From positions 372,001 to 436,000 of the forward strand of contig NZ_JALIDZ010000005.1 in assembly GCF_025397915.1 (NCBI RefSeq): a stretch of 64,000 nucleotides of DNA, in the 5' to 3' direction. The notes under the pieces were generated by a model, which was given only the letters and a program-made list of their open reading frames with translations, ran no database searches and was not told the origin of the DNA. Origin of the DNA: Microbaculum marinisediminis. Its GTDB lineage: Bacteria > Pseudomonadota > Alphaproteobacteria > Rhizobiales > Tepidamorphaceae. Below, in pieces: positions 52,835 to 61,492 of this stretch. Every line of letters begins with the position of its first letter. The stretch's first letter is position 1. Position numbers and translations under genes: made by a program.

Positions 52835-52847
52835 CCGGCCCGGCTAG
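52831..52847. terminator. GC-rich palindrome over fkbM stop
   Basis: CTAGCCGG C CCGGCTAG, a perfect 8-bp inverted repeat containing the TAG stop of the methyltransferase. No U tract; possible transcript-end structure between the convergent fkbM and sfsA. Confidence 0.35.
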
Positions 52848-52890
52848 CCGGCCCGACTGACCGCCCGCTTTAGCCCTCGAAGGGTAGGAC

Positions 52891-53604
52891 TTAGCCTCGA
52901 AAGGGGAGGGCGCCGGTCACGTCGATGCCCTCGGCGGTGATCGCGCAGCCGTAGGCGAGGACCTCGACGCCGGCCTCGCGGGCGCGGTCGAGCGCCGCGC
53001 CGTAGGCCGGATCGATGTCGCGGGCGATCGCCACCGTCTCGGTGTCGCCGCGCTGGACGAGATAGAACATCGTCGCGCGGGCGCCCTGTCTCACCATCTC
53101 GGCGAGTTCGTCCAGGTGCTTGGCGCCGCGTGCGGTGACCGAATCGGGGAATTCGGCGAGCCCCGGCTCACGCACCAGGTGGACGTTCTTGACCTCGACG
53201 TAGCAGTCGGGCCTGCCGTCGTCGCCGAGCAGGATGTCGATGCGGCTGTTCTTGCCGTATTTCACCTCCCGGCGCAGGCTGGCATAGCCTTCCAGTTCCG
53301 GCACCGCGCCGGCCGCGATCGCCTCTTCGACGAGGCGGTTGGGGTGGCCGGTATTGATGCCGACCAGCGCCGGCCCGTGGCCGGCGTCGACCTCGACGAT
53401 CTCCAGCGACCAGGCGAGCTTGCGGTTGGGATTGTCGGATTTCGACAGCCAGGCGGCGATGCCGGGATCCTTGAGGCCCAGCATCGAGCCGGGATTGGCG
53501 CAATGGGCGGTGACGACCTCGCCGCCGTCCAGTTCGATGTCGGCGAGGAAGCGCTTGTAGCGGCGCACCAGGCGGCCGCGGACGAGGGGGGAGGAAAATC
53601 GCAT
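52891..53604 (-). CDS. sfsA: SfsA family nuclease
   Basis: 237 aa. N-terminal OB-like domain ([34 protein letters not shown]) and C-terminal nuclease-like domain with [20 protein letters not shown] (D and ExK motif) and [16 protein letters not shown]. First linked to sugar-fermentation stimulation, later reported as a DNA/RNA nuclease. ATG 53604 is chosen by the family start; GGGGGAGGAAAA lies just upstream. Confidence 0.94.
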   Translation of the reverse strand: MRFSSPLVRGRLVRRYKRFLADIELDGGEVVTAHCANPGSMLGLKDPGIAAWLSKSDNPNRKLAWSLEIVEVDAGHGPALVGINTGHPNRLVEEAIAAGAVPELEGYASLRREVKYGKNSRIDILLGDDGRPDCYVEVKNVHLVREPGLAEFPDSVTARGAKHLDELAEMVRQGARATMFYLVQRGDTETVAIARDIDPAYGAALDRAREAGVEVLAYGCAITAEGIDVTGALPFRG

Positions 53605-53727
53605 GATAGGGCTATGCCGCGTCGCCGCCGCCAAGGCAAGGGCCACCGTCAACTTGAGCTGTCCACTTGAGCAGACGAGAGCGCTGGGCTAGATCAGCCG
53701 CCACCATGACTTGGCGCGGGTGAGAGC

Positions 53728-54492
53728 ATGAGCGACGGGCGCACTGAGAGTGGCGGCGAGCCGGTGACGGCCGCCGTTCTGGTGATCGGCGACGAGATCC
53801 TGTCCGGACGCACCAAGGACAGGAACATCGGCTATATCGCCGAGTACCTCACCAATATCGGCGTCGACCTGCGCGAGGCGCGGGTGGTGCCGGACGTGGT
53901 CGAGGAGATCGCCGACGCGGTCAACGCGCTGCGGGCGCGGTACACCTACGTGTTCACGACCGGCGGCATCGGCCCGACCCACGACGACATCACCGCCGAC
54001 GGCGTCGCCCACGCGTTCGGGCTGCCGGTCATCCACCATCCCCGCGCGGTCGAGATCCTGACCGCCTATCTCGGCGACCGCCTCAACGAAGCGCGGCTGA
54101 GGATGGCGCGGATGCCGGAAGGGGCCGAGCTGATCGAGAACGCGGTGTCGAAGGCGCCGGGCTGGCGGATCGGCAACGTCCACGTGATGGCCGGCATCCC
54201 CTCGGTGATGCAGGCGATGCTGGACGCAATCGCGCCGACGCTGAAGACCGGACAGAAGATGCTGTCGGTGACGGTCGAGGGACGGGGCCTGAAGGAGGGC
54301 GATGTCGGCGGGCCGCTCACCGAGATCCAGACGGCCCATCCCGGCGTGATGATCGGCAGCTACCCGCGTTTCGACGGCAAGCGGTTCACCACGGCGCTGG
54401 TCGTGCGCTCGCGCGATGCCGCGCTGATGGCGGCGGCGCAGGCCGATGTCGAGGCGCTGGTCGCCCGGCTGCAAGCAGAGATCGAGGACTAG
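53728..54492 (+). CDS. CinA-like molybdopterin-binding (MoCF) domain protein
   Basis: 254 aa, only the N-terminal MoaB/Mog-like domain of Cin[21 protein letters not shown] (about 14-33), [19 protein letters not shown], and [19 protein letters not shown]. The C-terminal nicotinamide mononucleotide deamidase domain of full CinA is absent, so it is the short type. Thirteen bases separate it from gpt. Confidence 0.92.
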   Translation: MSDGRTESGGEPVTAAVLVIGDEILSGRTKDRNIGYIAEYLTNIGVDLREARVVPDVVEEIADAVNALRARYTYVFTTGGIGPTHDDITADGVAHAFGLPVIHHPRAVEILTAYLGDRLNEARLRMARMPEGAELIENAVSKAPGWRIGNVHVMAGIPSVMQAMLDAIAPTLKTGQKMLSVTVEGRGLKEGDVGGPLTEIQTAHPGVMIGSYPRFDGKRFTTALVVRSRDAALMAAAQADVEALVARLQAEIED

Positions 54493-54505
54493 AAAGGACA
54501 ACACC

Positions 54506-55012
54506 ATGTCGGGGCCAGCGGACAAGGCATTCCCGGTCTCCTGGGACCAGTTCCACCGCGACGCGCGGGCGCTGGCCTGGCGGCTGGCGGGGATCGGCAC
54601 GTGGCAGGCGATCGTCTGCGTCACGCGCGGCGGGCTGGTGCCCTCGGCGATCGTCGCGCGCGAGCTGAACATCCGCGTCATCGAGACGATCGGCGTCGCC
54701 TCCTACCATGACTACAAGACGCAGGGTGACCTCCAGGTGATCAAGGAGGTGAGCCCGCAGGTGGTGGGGCTCGACGGCGGCGACGGCTCGGCCGTACTGA
54801 TCGTCGACGACCTGGTGGATACCGGGAAAACGGCGAAGATCGTGCGCAACATCCTGCCGAAAGCGCATTTCGCCACCGTCTACGCGAAACCAATGGGCCG
54901 CCCGATGGTTGATACCTTCATCACCGAAGTGAGCCAGGATACCTGGATCTACTTCCCGTGGGACACCGGCCTCGCGTTCCAGCCGCCGATCGCGGAGCCG
55001 CCGAACCGCTGA
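54506..55012 (+). CDS. gpt: xanthine phosphoribosyltransferase
   Basis: 168 aa, type I PRT fold with PRPP motif [17 protein letters not shown] and [19 protein letters not shown] start, typical of alphaproteobacterial XGPRT, which salvages xanthine and guanine. GAAAGGA precedes ATG 54506. The mgtC-like gene follows after 10 bases. Confidence 0.94.
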   Translation: MSGPADKAFPVSWDQFHRDARALAWRLAGIGTWQAIVCVTRGGLVPSAIVARELNIRVIETIGVASYHDYKTQGDLQVIKEVSPQVVGLDGGDGSAVLIVDDLVDTGKTAKIVRNILPKAHFATVYAKPMGRPMVDTFITEVSQDTWIYFPWDTGLAFQPPIAEPPNR

Positions 55013-55022
55013 ACGGAGACCC

Positions 55023-55517
55023 ATGATCGAGAGCCTGTCAGCCTTCTACAGCGCTAACCTGGGCATCTCGGCAGTCATCATCCGGCTCGCCGCGGCGGCC
55101 GTCTTCGGGCTGATTATCGGCCTCGACCGCGAATACCGGAACGTTCCGGCCGGGCTGCGCACCCACATGCTGGTGTCGCTGGCCGCGGCCACCTTCGCCA
55201 TCCTCGCCTTCGAGATCGTCGAAAGCGCAAAGGCCGAAGGCGTCACCAACCCGGACCCCGTGCGGATAATCGAGGCGGTGACGGCGGGTGTCGCGTTTCT
55301 GGCGGCGGGCACGATCATCCGCGGCAATCACGGTATCCAGGGGCTGACGACCGGTGCGGCGATGTGGCTGGCCGGCGCGGTGGGGCTCGCCTGCGGCATC
55401 GGCGCCTTCTTCGTCGCCGTGGTCGCAACCGGATTCGGGATGGCCATCCTCACGCTGATCCGCTGGGTCGAGCACGCCGCCGACCTCAAATCGAATCGCT
55501 CCGACGCGAATCCCTGA
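55023..55517 (+). CDS. MgtC/SapB family membrane protein
   Basis: 164 aa with four to five membrane helices: LAAAAVFGLIIGLDREYRNV, AGLRTHMLVSLAAATF and GVAFLAAGTIIRGNHGIQGLTTGA as conserved MgtC blocks. It has only the membrane domain; the cytosolic C-terminal domain of true MgtC is missing. The function, in magnesium or osmotic adaptation, is not certain. Lies 97 bases before the tRNA-Leu gene. Confidence 0.91.
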   Translation: MIESLSAFYSANLGISAVIIRLAAAAVFGLIIGLDREYRNVPAGLRTHMLVSLAAATFAILAFEIVESAKAEGVTNPDPVRIIEAVTAGVAFLAAGTIIRGNHGIQGLTTGAAMWLAGAVGLACGIGAFFVAVVATGFGMAILTLIRWVEHAADLKSNRSDANP

Positions 55518-55614
55518 CCGGCTGCCCGTTTGCGGCCGCGGCGAGAGACGGTTTCGACAGGGCGCGAGGTTCCTTGGCGCGCGGTTTTCGCGACGCTATA
55601 GATAGGCCGGTCAC

Positions 55615-55944
55615 GCGGGCGTGGCGGAATTGGTAGACGCAACGGACTTGAACGAGACTTGAGTGCTTCCGGGGAAACCCGGAATGCAGAACTGCTCAAA
55701 TTCGGGGAAACCTGTCAGATGGCGATCCCGAGCCAAGCCCGTGGGAACGGTTGTTCCAGCGGGAAGGTGTAGAGACTAGACGGGCAGCACCTAAGCGCCG
55801 GGACGGGCGTAGGGTGAAGGGATAGTCCAGACCACAAACCCGCCGCGGTGCTGTGTGCAGGGCGGGGCGGCGAAAGCCGTAGCTGGTATGAAAATCCGTA
55901 GGGCAGCAATGCCCGTGGGGGTTCGAGTCCCCCCGCCCGCACCA
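55615..55944 (+). tRNA. tRNA-Leu(UAA) interrupted by a group I intron
   Basis: 5' exon 55615-55649: acceptor GCGGGCG, D-arm GCG...CGC (loop with GGTAG), anticodon stem ACGGA and loop C32 U33 U34. 3' exon 55891-55944: loop AAAA, stem TCCGT, long variable arm GGGC-AGCAAT-GCCC, T-arm GGGGG-TTCGAGT-CCCCC, acceptor CGCCCGC, A discriminator and encoded CCA. After removal of the 241-nt insert, all stems pair perfectly and the anticodon reads UAA; the intron sits between U34 and A35. The class II variable arm confirms leucine. Confidence 0.95.
55650..55890 (+). ncRNA. group I intron (probable subgroup IC3)
   Basis: 241-nt intron with 5' exon ending in U and intron ending in G, as group I splicing requires. 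GAGU (55661-55664) can pair with exon ACUU as P1 with a terminal G-U. A GAAA-capped P2-like hairpin is at 55667-55684. The catalytic-core elements are recognisable: TTCGGGGAAACCT (P), GGCGATCCCGAGCCAAGCCC (Q/R region), GTGTAGAGACTAGACGGGCA (S region with P7) and GGGATAGTCCAGACC near P9. They resemble the cyanobacterial tRNA-Leu intron. No homing endonuclease ORF. Confidence 0.92.
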
Positions 55945-56040
55945 GTATCTCCGAAAAGCGTGGACTTTTGTCTCCGGCGTGTCCCCGACTCCGGACGGGG
56001 CGGCGCTCGCTTCCGTCGCGTCGTGTGGGTGGCCGGGCGC

Positions 56041-56868
56041 CTATTGGGTCGGCGCCGGCGTCTCTTCGGGCGCCGGAATTTCTTCTGGCGGCGGTGTCGC
56101 GGCCGGATCTCTTTCAAACAAAACCGTGACCCGACCCACCGTGTCGTCGCGATCGATGACCTCGGCGCGCGTGAACCCGAGCCCGGTCAGGTGCCCGATC
56201 ACCGTGTGCGGCGGGGCCTGATGTCGATAGCGGACATGGAAGTTCACCTCGGCGACCACCCCGTGCGCGTTGCGAAGGGTTTCGGCGGCGCCGCGCAAGA
56301 CGACCATTTCCGCGCCTTGCGCATCGATCACCACGAGACCGACATCGGCATGCGCCCATCCGACCTGGGCCACCAGATCGTCGACACGCGCCGACGGGAC
56401 CAGTCTGGCAGTCGGCGTGCCGAAGGCGCCGGTCAGCGGTTCGAGCAGGGACGACAGCACCGGGAACGGGCTGACGAAGAACGGCCGTATTCCCGCTTCG
56501 TCGCTTGCGGCGGCATGCAGCACCCGGATATCGGGGGCGGTGACGCCCCACTGGTCGGTCAGGCGTTCCAACCACGCCCGCCAGAACCAGGCGTGCATGG
56601 ACAGTCGCGGGATCACCGCCGGGTTTGCCTCGACCAACAGGATCTTGCGGAATCCGGATGCGATGTAGAGCTCGAGTTCCTCGCCGGTATGGGCCCCGAC
56701 ATGCACGACGCCGGCCCCCGCATCCGGCCGAGGAAACCGGATGGCGATCGGGTCGAAACGGCCCGGCGGCGGCTGGACATCCATCACCTCGGTTTGTGGC
56801 GCGGCGGGGCGGAAGCGGACGCGTCCGGTTGGCATCGGTCGCGGCCGTCGTCTATCGAGCGGCGTCAT
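56041..56868 (-). CDS. FkbM family methyltransferase (third, in biosynthetic cluster)
   Basis: 275 aa. SAM-site VVHVGAHTGEELELYIASG (about 55-73), ILLVEANPAV, and VGLVVIDAQGAEMVVLRGA (family DxxGxE form DAQGAE). The C-terminus has a Pro/Glu-rich tail (PPPEEIPAPEETPAPTQ). The start at 56868 overlaps the P450 stop (ATGA), so it is translationally coupled to the oxygenase and is the last gene of the eight-gene cluster. Likely a tailoring O-methyltransferase. Confidence 0.87.
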   Translation of the reverse strand: MTPLDRRRPRPMPTGRVRFRPAAPQTEVMDVQPPPGRFDPIAIRFPRPDAGAGVVHVGAHTGEELELYIASGFRKILLVEANPAVIPRLSMHAWFWRAWLERLTDQWGVTAPDIRVLHAAASDEAGIRPFFVSPFPVLSSLLEPLTGAFGTPTARLVPSARVDDLVAQVGWAHADVGLVVIDAQGAEMVVLRGAAETLRNAHGVVAEVNFHVRYRHQAPPHTVIGHLTGLGFTRAEVIDRDDTVGRVTVLFERDPAATPPPEEIPAPEETPAPTQ

Positions 56869-58166
56869 GCGGATCGCTCCGGTTCTTGGTCGTGCGCCGG
56901 GCACATGGCGGGCAATCGCGAGGCGGCGGCGCACGGCCGGTGAAGGTCCAGCCGGGTCCTGGCCCGGAACAGGGCCAGCTCGCGCCACGGTCGCTGCGGC
57001 CATGCCGCGGTGCGGTTCGCGAGGATCGGCGCGAGCGCCCGGATGGCCTCCGCGCCGGCCATGCGGGCCAGGTTGACGCCGACGCAGGCGTGGATGCCGC
57101 CGCCGAAGGATTGATGCCGAAAGCGGTCCCGGTCCAGGCGGAAGACGTCGGCGTCGTCGGTGGCTGCGGGATCGCGGTTGACCGCGCCGAGGGCGCAGAG
57201 CACGAGATCGCCGCGGTTGAACCGGTGGCCACCGACCCGGGTCTCGTCCAGGACCACCCGGCCCGCGAACTGCACCGGCGACTCGAATCTGAGCGTTTCC
57301 TCGATCGCGCGCTCCGGCGTCGCTTGGTCCGCCGCGAGTGCGGCCAACTGATCGGGATGCATCAGCAGGCAGCTCGCGGCGTTGATCACGAGGTTTCCCA
57401 GCGTCGCCTGGCCGGTCGCAACCAGCAGGATCAGGGAATGGATCGCTTCCCGGATGGAGCAACGCCCTTCGCTGGTGGCAGCCCTGAGGGCGGACAGCAG
57501 GGTGGCGCTCGCCGCGCCGTCCGACTGTTCCCAGCGGTCCGTCAGGTAGCGCGTCATCGTCTGAATCGCGCTCGCGGCGGCAGGCTGGACACCCGGGGCG
57601 GGATGAAAGTCGAGCAACCGGGAGATCGGGGCGGCCGTTTCGGCGAGGCACCGGCCGTCGGTGGCGGGGAGACCTACGACCAGCCCTATCACGGCCGCGG
57701 CGTAGGGGACGGCGTAGTCGGAGACGAGGTCGAACACGGGCATCGCGCCGGCGGCGGCCGCATGGTCGTCCGCCAGCCGCCGGCAATCGGTGCGCCAGGT
57801 CTCGACCCGCTCGCGCCGCAGCGCCTCCGACAGCACCGATCGCAGTCGCGTGTGTACCGGCGGATCGCGGAACATCACCCAATTGTCGATCACCGAGGAC
57901 AGGGGCGGTGCGGCGACCGGACCGCGCCCGATATCCCTTGCCGTGCTCTTGCCCGTTTGCTTGCCCCGGTGGGTCTCCCGCCCGAACGCGGGATCGCGCA
58001 GCACGTGCCGCACCAGGTCCGTGTCGAACACGTACCAGGCGCCGCGCGCCCGCGTCGCCGGCGACTTGCCCCAATGGACCGCCGCCGCGCGGCGATAGGC
58101 GCTGTAGGCGGCGTCGGGGGCCGCGCGAAAGGCGTCGGTAAAGGGATCGAACCGGGGCAGGCGCAT
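56865..58166 (-). CDS. cytochrome P450 with atypical I-helix
   Basis: 433 aa bacterial class P450. ExxR in IEETLRF; haem loop FGGGIHACVGVNLAR with Cys at about 361. In the I-helix, LLVATGQATLGN replaces the usual AGxE/DTT: the acid of the acid-alcohol pair is alanine, though the Thr remains. Such P450s often use peroxide, carrier-bound or self-assisting substrates. Start at ATG 58166 shares one base with the upstream gene's stop (TGATG). Probable tailoring oxidase. Confidence 0.9.
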   Translation of the reverse strand: MRLPRFDPFTDAFRAAPDAAYSAYRRAAAVHWGKSPATRARGAWYVFDTDLVRHVLRDPAFGRETHRGKQTGKSTARDIGRGPVAAPPLSSVIDNWVMFRDPPVHTRLRSVLSEALRRERVETWRTDCRRLADDHAAAAGAMPVFDLVSDYAVPYAAAVIGLVVGLPATDGRCLAETAAPISRLLDFHPAPGVQPAAASAIQTMTRYLTDRWEQSDGAASATLLSALRAATSEGRCSIREAIHSLILLVATGQATLGNLVINAASCLLMHPDQLAALAADQATPERAIEETLRFESPVQFAGRVVLDETRVGGHRFNRGDLVLCALGAVNRDPAATDDADVFRLDRDRFRHQSFGGGIHACVGVNLARMAGAEAIRALAPILANRTAAWPQRPWRELALFRARTRLDLHRPCAAASRLPAMCPAHDQEPERSA

Positions 58167-58909
58167 CACGCCGTCCGGTGGCTTGCCGGATGATGTCGTG
58201 CCTGTCCGGACAGATTGGACCGGGCGGGGTCCCGCGTGACCCAGTAGAGTTCCGCGAAATACGCCCGCAGCAGCGTGCCGACGGTGCGCAGCGCCTGTTC
58301 CATCACCTCGAAGGGATAGCCACGTGCGCGCAGCACGCGGCCGGCGACCTCCAGCATCATGTCGTAGTGGTCGTCGCGCTCGTCGATCTTGATGTGTGCG
58401 CGCGCGCCCTTGACGTGCCGCTCGGAAAACGCGCTGGCGGCGCGCGCGACGGCGAGCGGCGAGGCCCGTTCCGAGTTCCATTCGGCGAAGACCGAATAGG
58501 CGACCGCAGGCAGTGATCCGATCCGCAGGACGTTCTGCTCGATCGTGCGGATCAGGTCGACCGTCGCGGCCAGCGGCTGGGTGGACACCACCTGCGCTTC
58601 ATCGATCCCGTGCTGCTCCAGGTCGGCGAGATAGAGCTTGTCGTGGTTCATCTCCTCCTCGATGTACTCGCCCCAGAGCCGGGCCGCGCGGTAGTCCTCG
58701 CGCGCCATGGCGCACAGCGCGAGCGCATCGGTTGCCGCCGTGCCGCGGATGCGATGCACGGTCTCGATGCGATGGCGCACGTAGTAGGCCTCGTCGAGGG
58801 CTTCGTCCTCGCGCGACAGGTGCTGGGCGTACGGAACCGTACTTGCGAAGAGGCGGGCCTCGTCGGTGAGGATGGCGTCGATCCGCCGGGCAAATGGATT
58901 ATCGGTCAT
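58166..58909 (-). CDS. haem-oxygenase-like putative di-iron oxidase
   Basis: 247-aa helical protein resembling the iron-containing redox / HDO group (TenA-like fold). Possible metal ligands are Glu85-x3-His89 (EEEMNHDKLYLADL), Glu143 (FAEWNSERAS), Glu163/His165 and His172 (SERHVKGARAH), and Asp180/His181 (DDHYDMMLE). HDOs cut or hydroxylate amino acids and fatty acids in natural-product pathways. TenA-type thiaminase is less likely since its Cys and Glu pattern is not seen. Coupled to the P450 gene. Confidence 0.75.
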   Translation of the reverse strand: MTDNPFARRIDAILTDEARLFASTVPYAQHLSREDEALDEAYYVRHRIETVHRIRGTAATDALALCAMAREDYRAARLWGEYIEEEMNHDKLYLADLEQHGIDEAQVVSTQPLAATVDLIRTIEQNVLRIGSLPAVAYSVFAEWNSERASPLAVARAASAFSERHVKGARAHIKIDERDDHYDMMLEVAGRVLRARGYPFEVMEQALRTVGTLLRAYFAELYWVTRDPARSNLSGQARHHPASHRTA

Positions 58910-58953
58910 GGCGTGATCCCCTTCCGTTCGGCCGACGGCGGCGCGCCGTCGGT

Positions 58954-59604
58954 TCACATGACGACGTCGAAGAAGAAGTTCTGGGTCAGACGGCCATCGG
59001 TCTGGCGCGCTCCGAACCCGCCCAGACGGGCGTGGAACAGCCGGCTGTCGAACACCAGGCAGCGGTTGAAGCGCATCGGAACGACGGAGAGTTCCCGCCA
59101 CTTGCTGTCGATCTCGAACCCGTCATCCGTGATCATCGACAGGAACTCGGGGACGGTCTTGCCGTAGCGCTGGCAGGCCTCCGCCATCTCCGGCGAGGCG
59201 ACGTTGGGCATGTGATCCCAGCCGAGTTCGCGGTGGCGATAGAAGGCCGTTCCGCCCTGGCACTGGGCGTCCGGGTTCAGGTAGACGATGCCGGAGTACT
59301 GGCTGACGCTGGAGTCGAAATGGATCCAGGTCTTGCGGAAGCCATCGGCGGGCGCGCCTTCGGTCTCGAAGATCAGCCGGAACTCGCCGATCGGGGCGTT
59401 GCGGCGCAGCACCCGACCGAGCCGCCGGGCGAGCAGCTCCAGGCCGGCCTCGGCGAAGGGATGGTCGGCGGTGGACAGGTAGCCCTTGTAGTAGAGCTTC
59501 TCCGCCTCGGCGGTGTTCTCCGCGTACTCCAGCTTCGTGGCGAACTCCCGTACCCGCAGCGGATGGGGATAGAAGTCGTCCAGGACCCGCACAAAGCCCG
59601 CCAT
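58954..59604 (-). CDS. DUF6445-like Fe(II) oxygenase-fold protein
   Basis: 216 aa. Jelly-roll pattern with His95-x-Asp97 in WIHFDSSVSQYSGIVYLNP, distal His191 in VFDSRLFHARLGG and Arg205 in GRLTQNFFFDVV, the HxD...H...R set of 2-oxoglutarate/Fe(II) dioxygenases. It therefore probably hydroxylates a cluster product or precursor. I assign it to the DUF6445 type from memory. It lies 23 bases after the carbamoyltransferase gene. Confidence 0.8.
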   Translation of the reverse strand: MAGFVRVLDDFYPHPLRVREFATKLEYAENTAEAEKLYYKGYLSTADHPFAEAGLELLARRLGRVLRRNAPIGEFRLIFETEGAPADGFRKTWIHFDSSVSQYSGIVYLNPDAQCQGGTAFYRHRELGWDHMPNVASPEMAEACQRYGKTVPEFLSMITDDGFEIDSKWRELSVVPMRFNRCLVFDSRLFHARLGGFGARQTDGRLTQNFFFDVVM

Positions 59605-59627
59605 CGCGTCACCTCTTCGGCCAGCGT

Positions 59628-61394
59628 TCAGTACCGGCGCCTCTTCTCCAGAAAGACGCCGTCCAGGTACAAACCGTCCAGATCGAGGCGGATCAGCGCA
59701 TCCAGCGCGTGGTCCGGCGTCTCGACGATCGGTTCGGATTTTCCGTTCAGGGAGGTGTTGAGCAGCATCGGCACGCCGCTGATCCGTCCAAAGGCCGACA
59801 GAAGGGCGTGGAACGGCTCGTTCTGGTCCTTCGTGACCGTGTGCAGGCGGCAGGTGTTGTCGACGTGGGCGATGCTGGGGAAGGCCGAAACGAAGTCCTT
59901 CTTCATCTCGTGGATGAATATCATGTACGGCTCTTCGTGTTCTATGTGGAAGAAATCCCGGGCCCGGTCGACGGTTATGCTGGCCGCGTAGGGCCGGTAC
60001 TGCTCGCGCTTCTTGACGTTTGCGTTGAGGTGCGAGCGCAGGCCGGGCTTGCGCGGATCGGCCAGCAGGCTGCGATGCCCGAGCGCCCGCGGGCCGAACT
60101 CGGAGCCGCCGGTGAACCAGGCGATCAGGCGGCCGGCGTCGAGCGCCCTGGCGACCTGGCCGAGATCGGCGTCATCGATGATCCGGTAGGACGAGGCGAG
60201 GCCGGGGCGGGCGGCGATCGCCTGTTCGATCTCGGTTCGCGAATAGGGCCGGCCGAGCGCGCCCGGCCACCGTTTCCGTCCGTCGTTCCCGTTTTTTTTG
60301 GGGCCCCCTTTTCCGCCGGCCCCCCTATTTCCTCCAGGCCAGCGGCCGCCGAGGGCGCCAAGCCCGTAGAAGGCGGCGCCGATCGCGGTGCCGTCGTCGG
60401 TGGCCGCGGGCTGGACGAAGATATCGTCGAGGTCGACCTCGCGGCGGATGCGGCTGTTGGCGACGCAGTTGAGCCCGACGCCGCCGGCGATCGCCAGCTT
60501 GCGTCGGCCGGTCAGGCGGACGGCGAGCCGCGCCAGGTGAACCATGATCTCCTCGACCGCCTCCTGGGCGGCGCGGGCGACGGCGGCATATTCGGGAGAC
60601 GGGTTCTCGGAATTGGCGTTCGGCGGGCCGAAGCGGTGCGCGTAGAAGCCCGGGTTGAGGTCGAGGCCGACGGTCTGGATCGCCGGGCTGATCTGGTAAC
60701 CGGCGTCGGTGAGGCTGTAGAAGCGCCGCAGGGTCGGCAGGTGTTCCAGCGACCCGTAGGGCGCCAGCCCCATGGTCTTGCCGGCGTCGAAGGGCGTGCA
60801 GCCGAGCCACAGCGTCGCCATCTCGTAGAGCGCGCCGATGGAGTTGCAGTTCTCGTAGAGCCGTGCGGGCCGGTCGGTGACCTTCAGCACCGGCACGAGC
60901 GTGCCGTCGCGGCCGTCGAAGATGGTGGCGCGCTCCAGAAGCGGCACCGACGTGCCGTCGGACAGGCGATGCTGGCCGGCGACGCTGCCGCCCTTGTCGA
61001 CCACCAGGACCGCCGTCTCGTCAAAGCCGGACGGGGCGAAGGCGCTGAGGCCGTGCGCCAGATGGTGTTTGATCGTGTAGAGCCGGCTGTGGGGCGAGAA
61101 CGGGGCCTGCAGCACGCAATCGGAGACGGTGAGGTTGCGCAGGCTGTCGGGCCCGGCGACGACCGCGTTCGTGAACACGACGGCGTCCAGGTCCTCGACG
61201 TCGATCCCAGCCGCCCGGCAGCAGTAGTCGATGCTGCGTAGCGGCATCGACGTGAAGATCCGGCCGAGCGGATCAACCGGACAGGAATGCTTTTCGCGGT
61301 CCAGGCGCTCCTCGGCGATGGCGACGACCGACCCGTCGCTGCCGACGAGGCAGGCGGCGCGATCATGCGACAGGTTCACCCCCAAGGAATACAT
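59628..61394 (-). CDS. NodU/CmcH-family carbamoyltransferase
   Basis: 588 aa. N-terminal actin-like (YrdC/Kae1-like) domain: GVNLSHDRAACLVGSDGSVV, HHLAH at 110-114 (metal-binding), GKTMGLAPYGS, GGVGLNCVANSRI; C-terminal domain with SEFGPRALGHRSLLADPR and GVPMLLNTSLNGKSEPIV. Uses carbamoyl phosphate and ATP to carbamoylate hydroxyl groups. At about residues 350-373 a Gly/Asn/Lys-rich insertion (GGNRGAGGKGGPKKNG) is encoded by homopolymer runs. ATG 61394 fits the family start. Confidence 0.92.
   Translation of the reverse strand: MYSLGVNLSHDRAACLVGSDGSVVAIAEERLDREKHSCPVDPLGRIFTSMPLRSIDYCCRAAGIDVEDLDAVVFTNAVVAGPDSLRNLTVSDCVLQAPFSPHSRLYTIKHHLAHGLSAFAPSGFDETAVLVVDKGGSVAGQHRLSDGTSVPLLERATIFDGRDGTLVPVLKVTDRPARLYENCNSIGALYEMATLWLGCTPFDAGKTMGLAPYGSLEHLPTLRRFYSLTDAGYQISPAIQTVGLDLNPGFYAHRFGPPNANSENPSPEYAAVARAAQEAVEEIMVHLARLAVRLTGRRKLAIAGGVGLNCVANSRIRREVDLDDIFVQPAATDDGTAIGAAFYGLGALGGRWPGGNRGAGGKGGPKKNGNDGRKRWPGALGRPYSRTEIEQAIAARPGLASSYRIIDDADLGQVARALDAGRLIAWFTGGSEFGPRALGHRSLLADPRKPGLRSHLNANVKKREQYRPYAASITVDRARDFFHIEHEEPYMIFIHEMKKDFVSAFPSIAHVDNTCRLHTVTKDQNEPFHALLSAFGRISGVPMLLNTSLNGKSEPIVETPDHALDALIRLDLDGLYLDGVFLEKRRRY
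60292..60325. repeat. homopolymer tract cluster in carbamoyltransferase gene
   Basis: On the plus strand T8 G4 C5 T4 and then C6 within 34 bases; on the coding strand G6, A4, G5, C4, A8. Such runs are prone to slippage and would change the reading frame in the linker between the two domains. Confidence 0.85.
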
Positions 61395-61430
61395 CGCTCG
61401 CTCCGTACAGGCGCGGGCATTACGCCCTGT

Positions 61431-61475
61431 CGCTCCCAATTTGCCCGCTCCCAATTGGGCCGCTCCCAATTCGCC
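61431..61475. repeat. three tandem 15-bp repeats
   Basis: CGCTCCCAATTTGCC, CGCTCCCAATTGGGC and CGCTCCCAATTCGCC in perfect 15-base register, in the 98-base gap between the NHLP-like gene and the carbamoyltransferase. On the coding strand each gives AATTGGGAGCG. Possible regulator or translation-control site. Confidence 0.8.
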
Positions 61476-61492
61476 GGGTCTCGACGGGGCTT

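Noticed and set aside
55791-56117. Small ORFs across the tRNA-Leu intron
   Set aside because: They lie over structured intron and tRNA sequence; no homing endonuclease motif (LAGLIDADG, GIY-YIG or HNH) is present.
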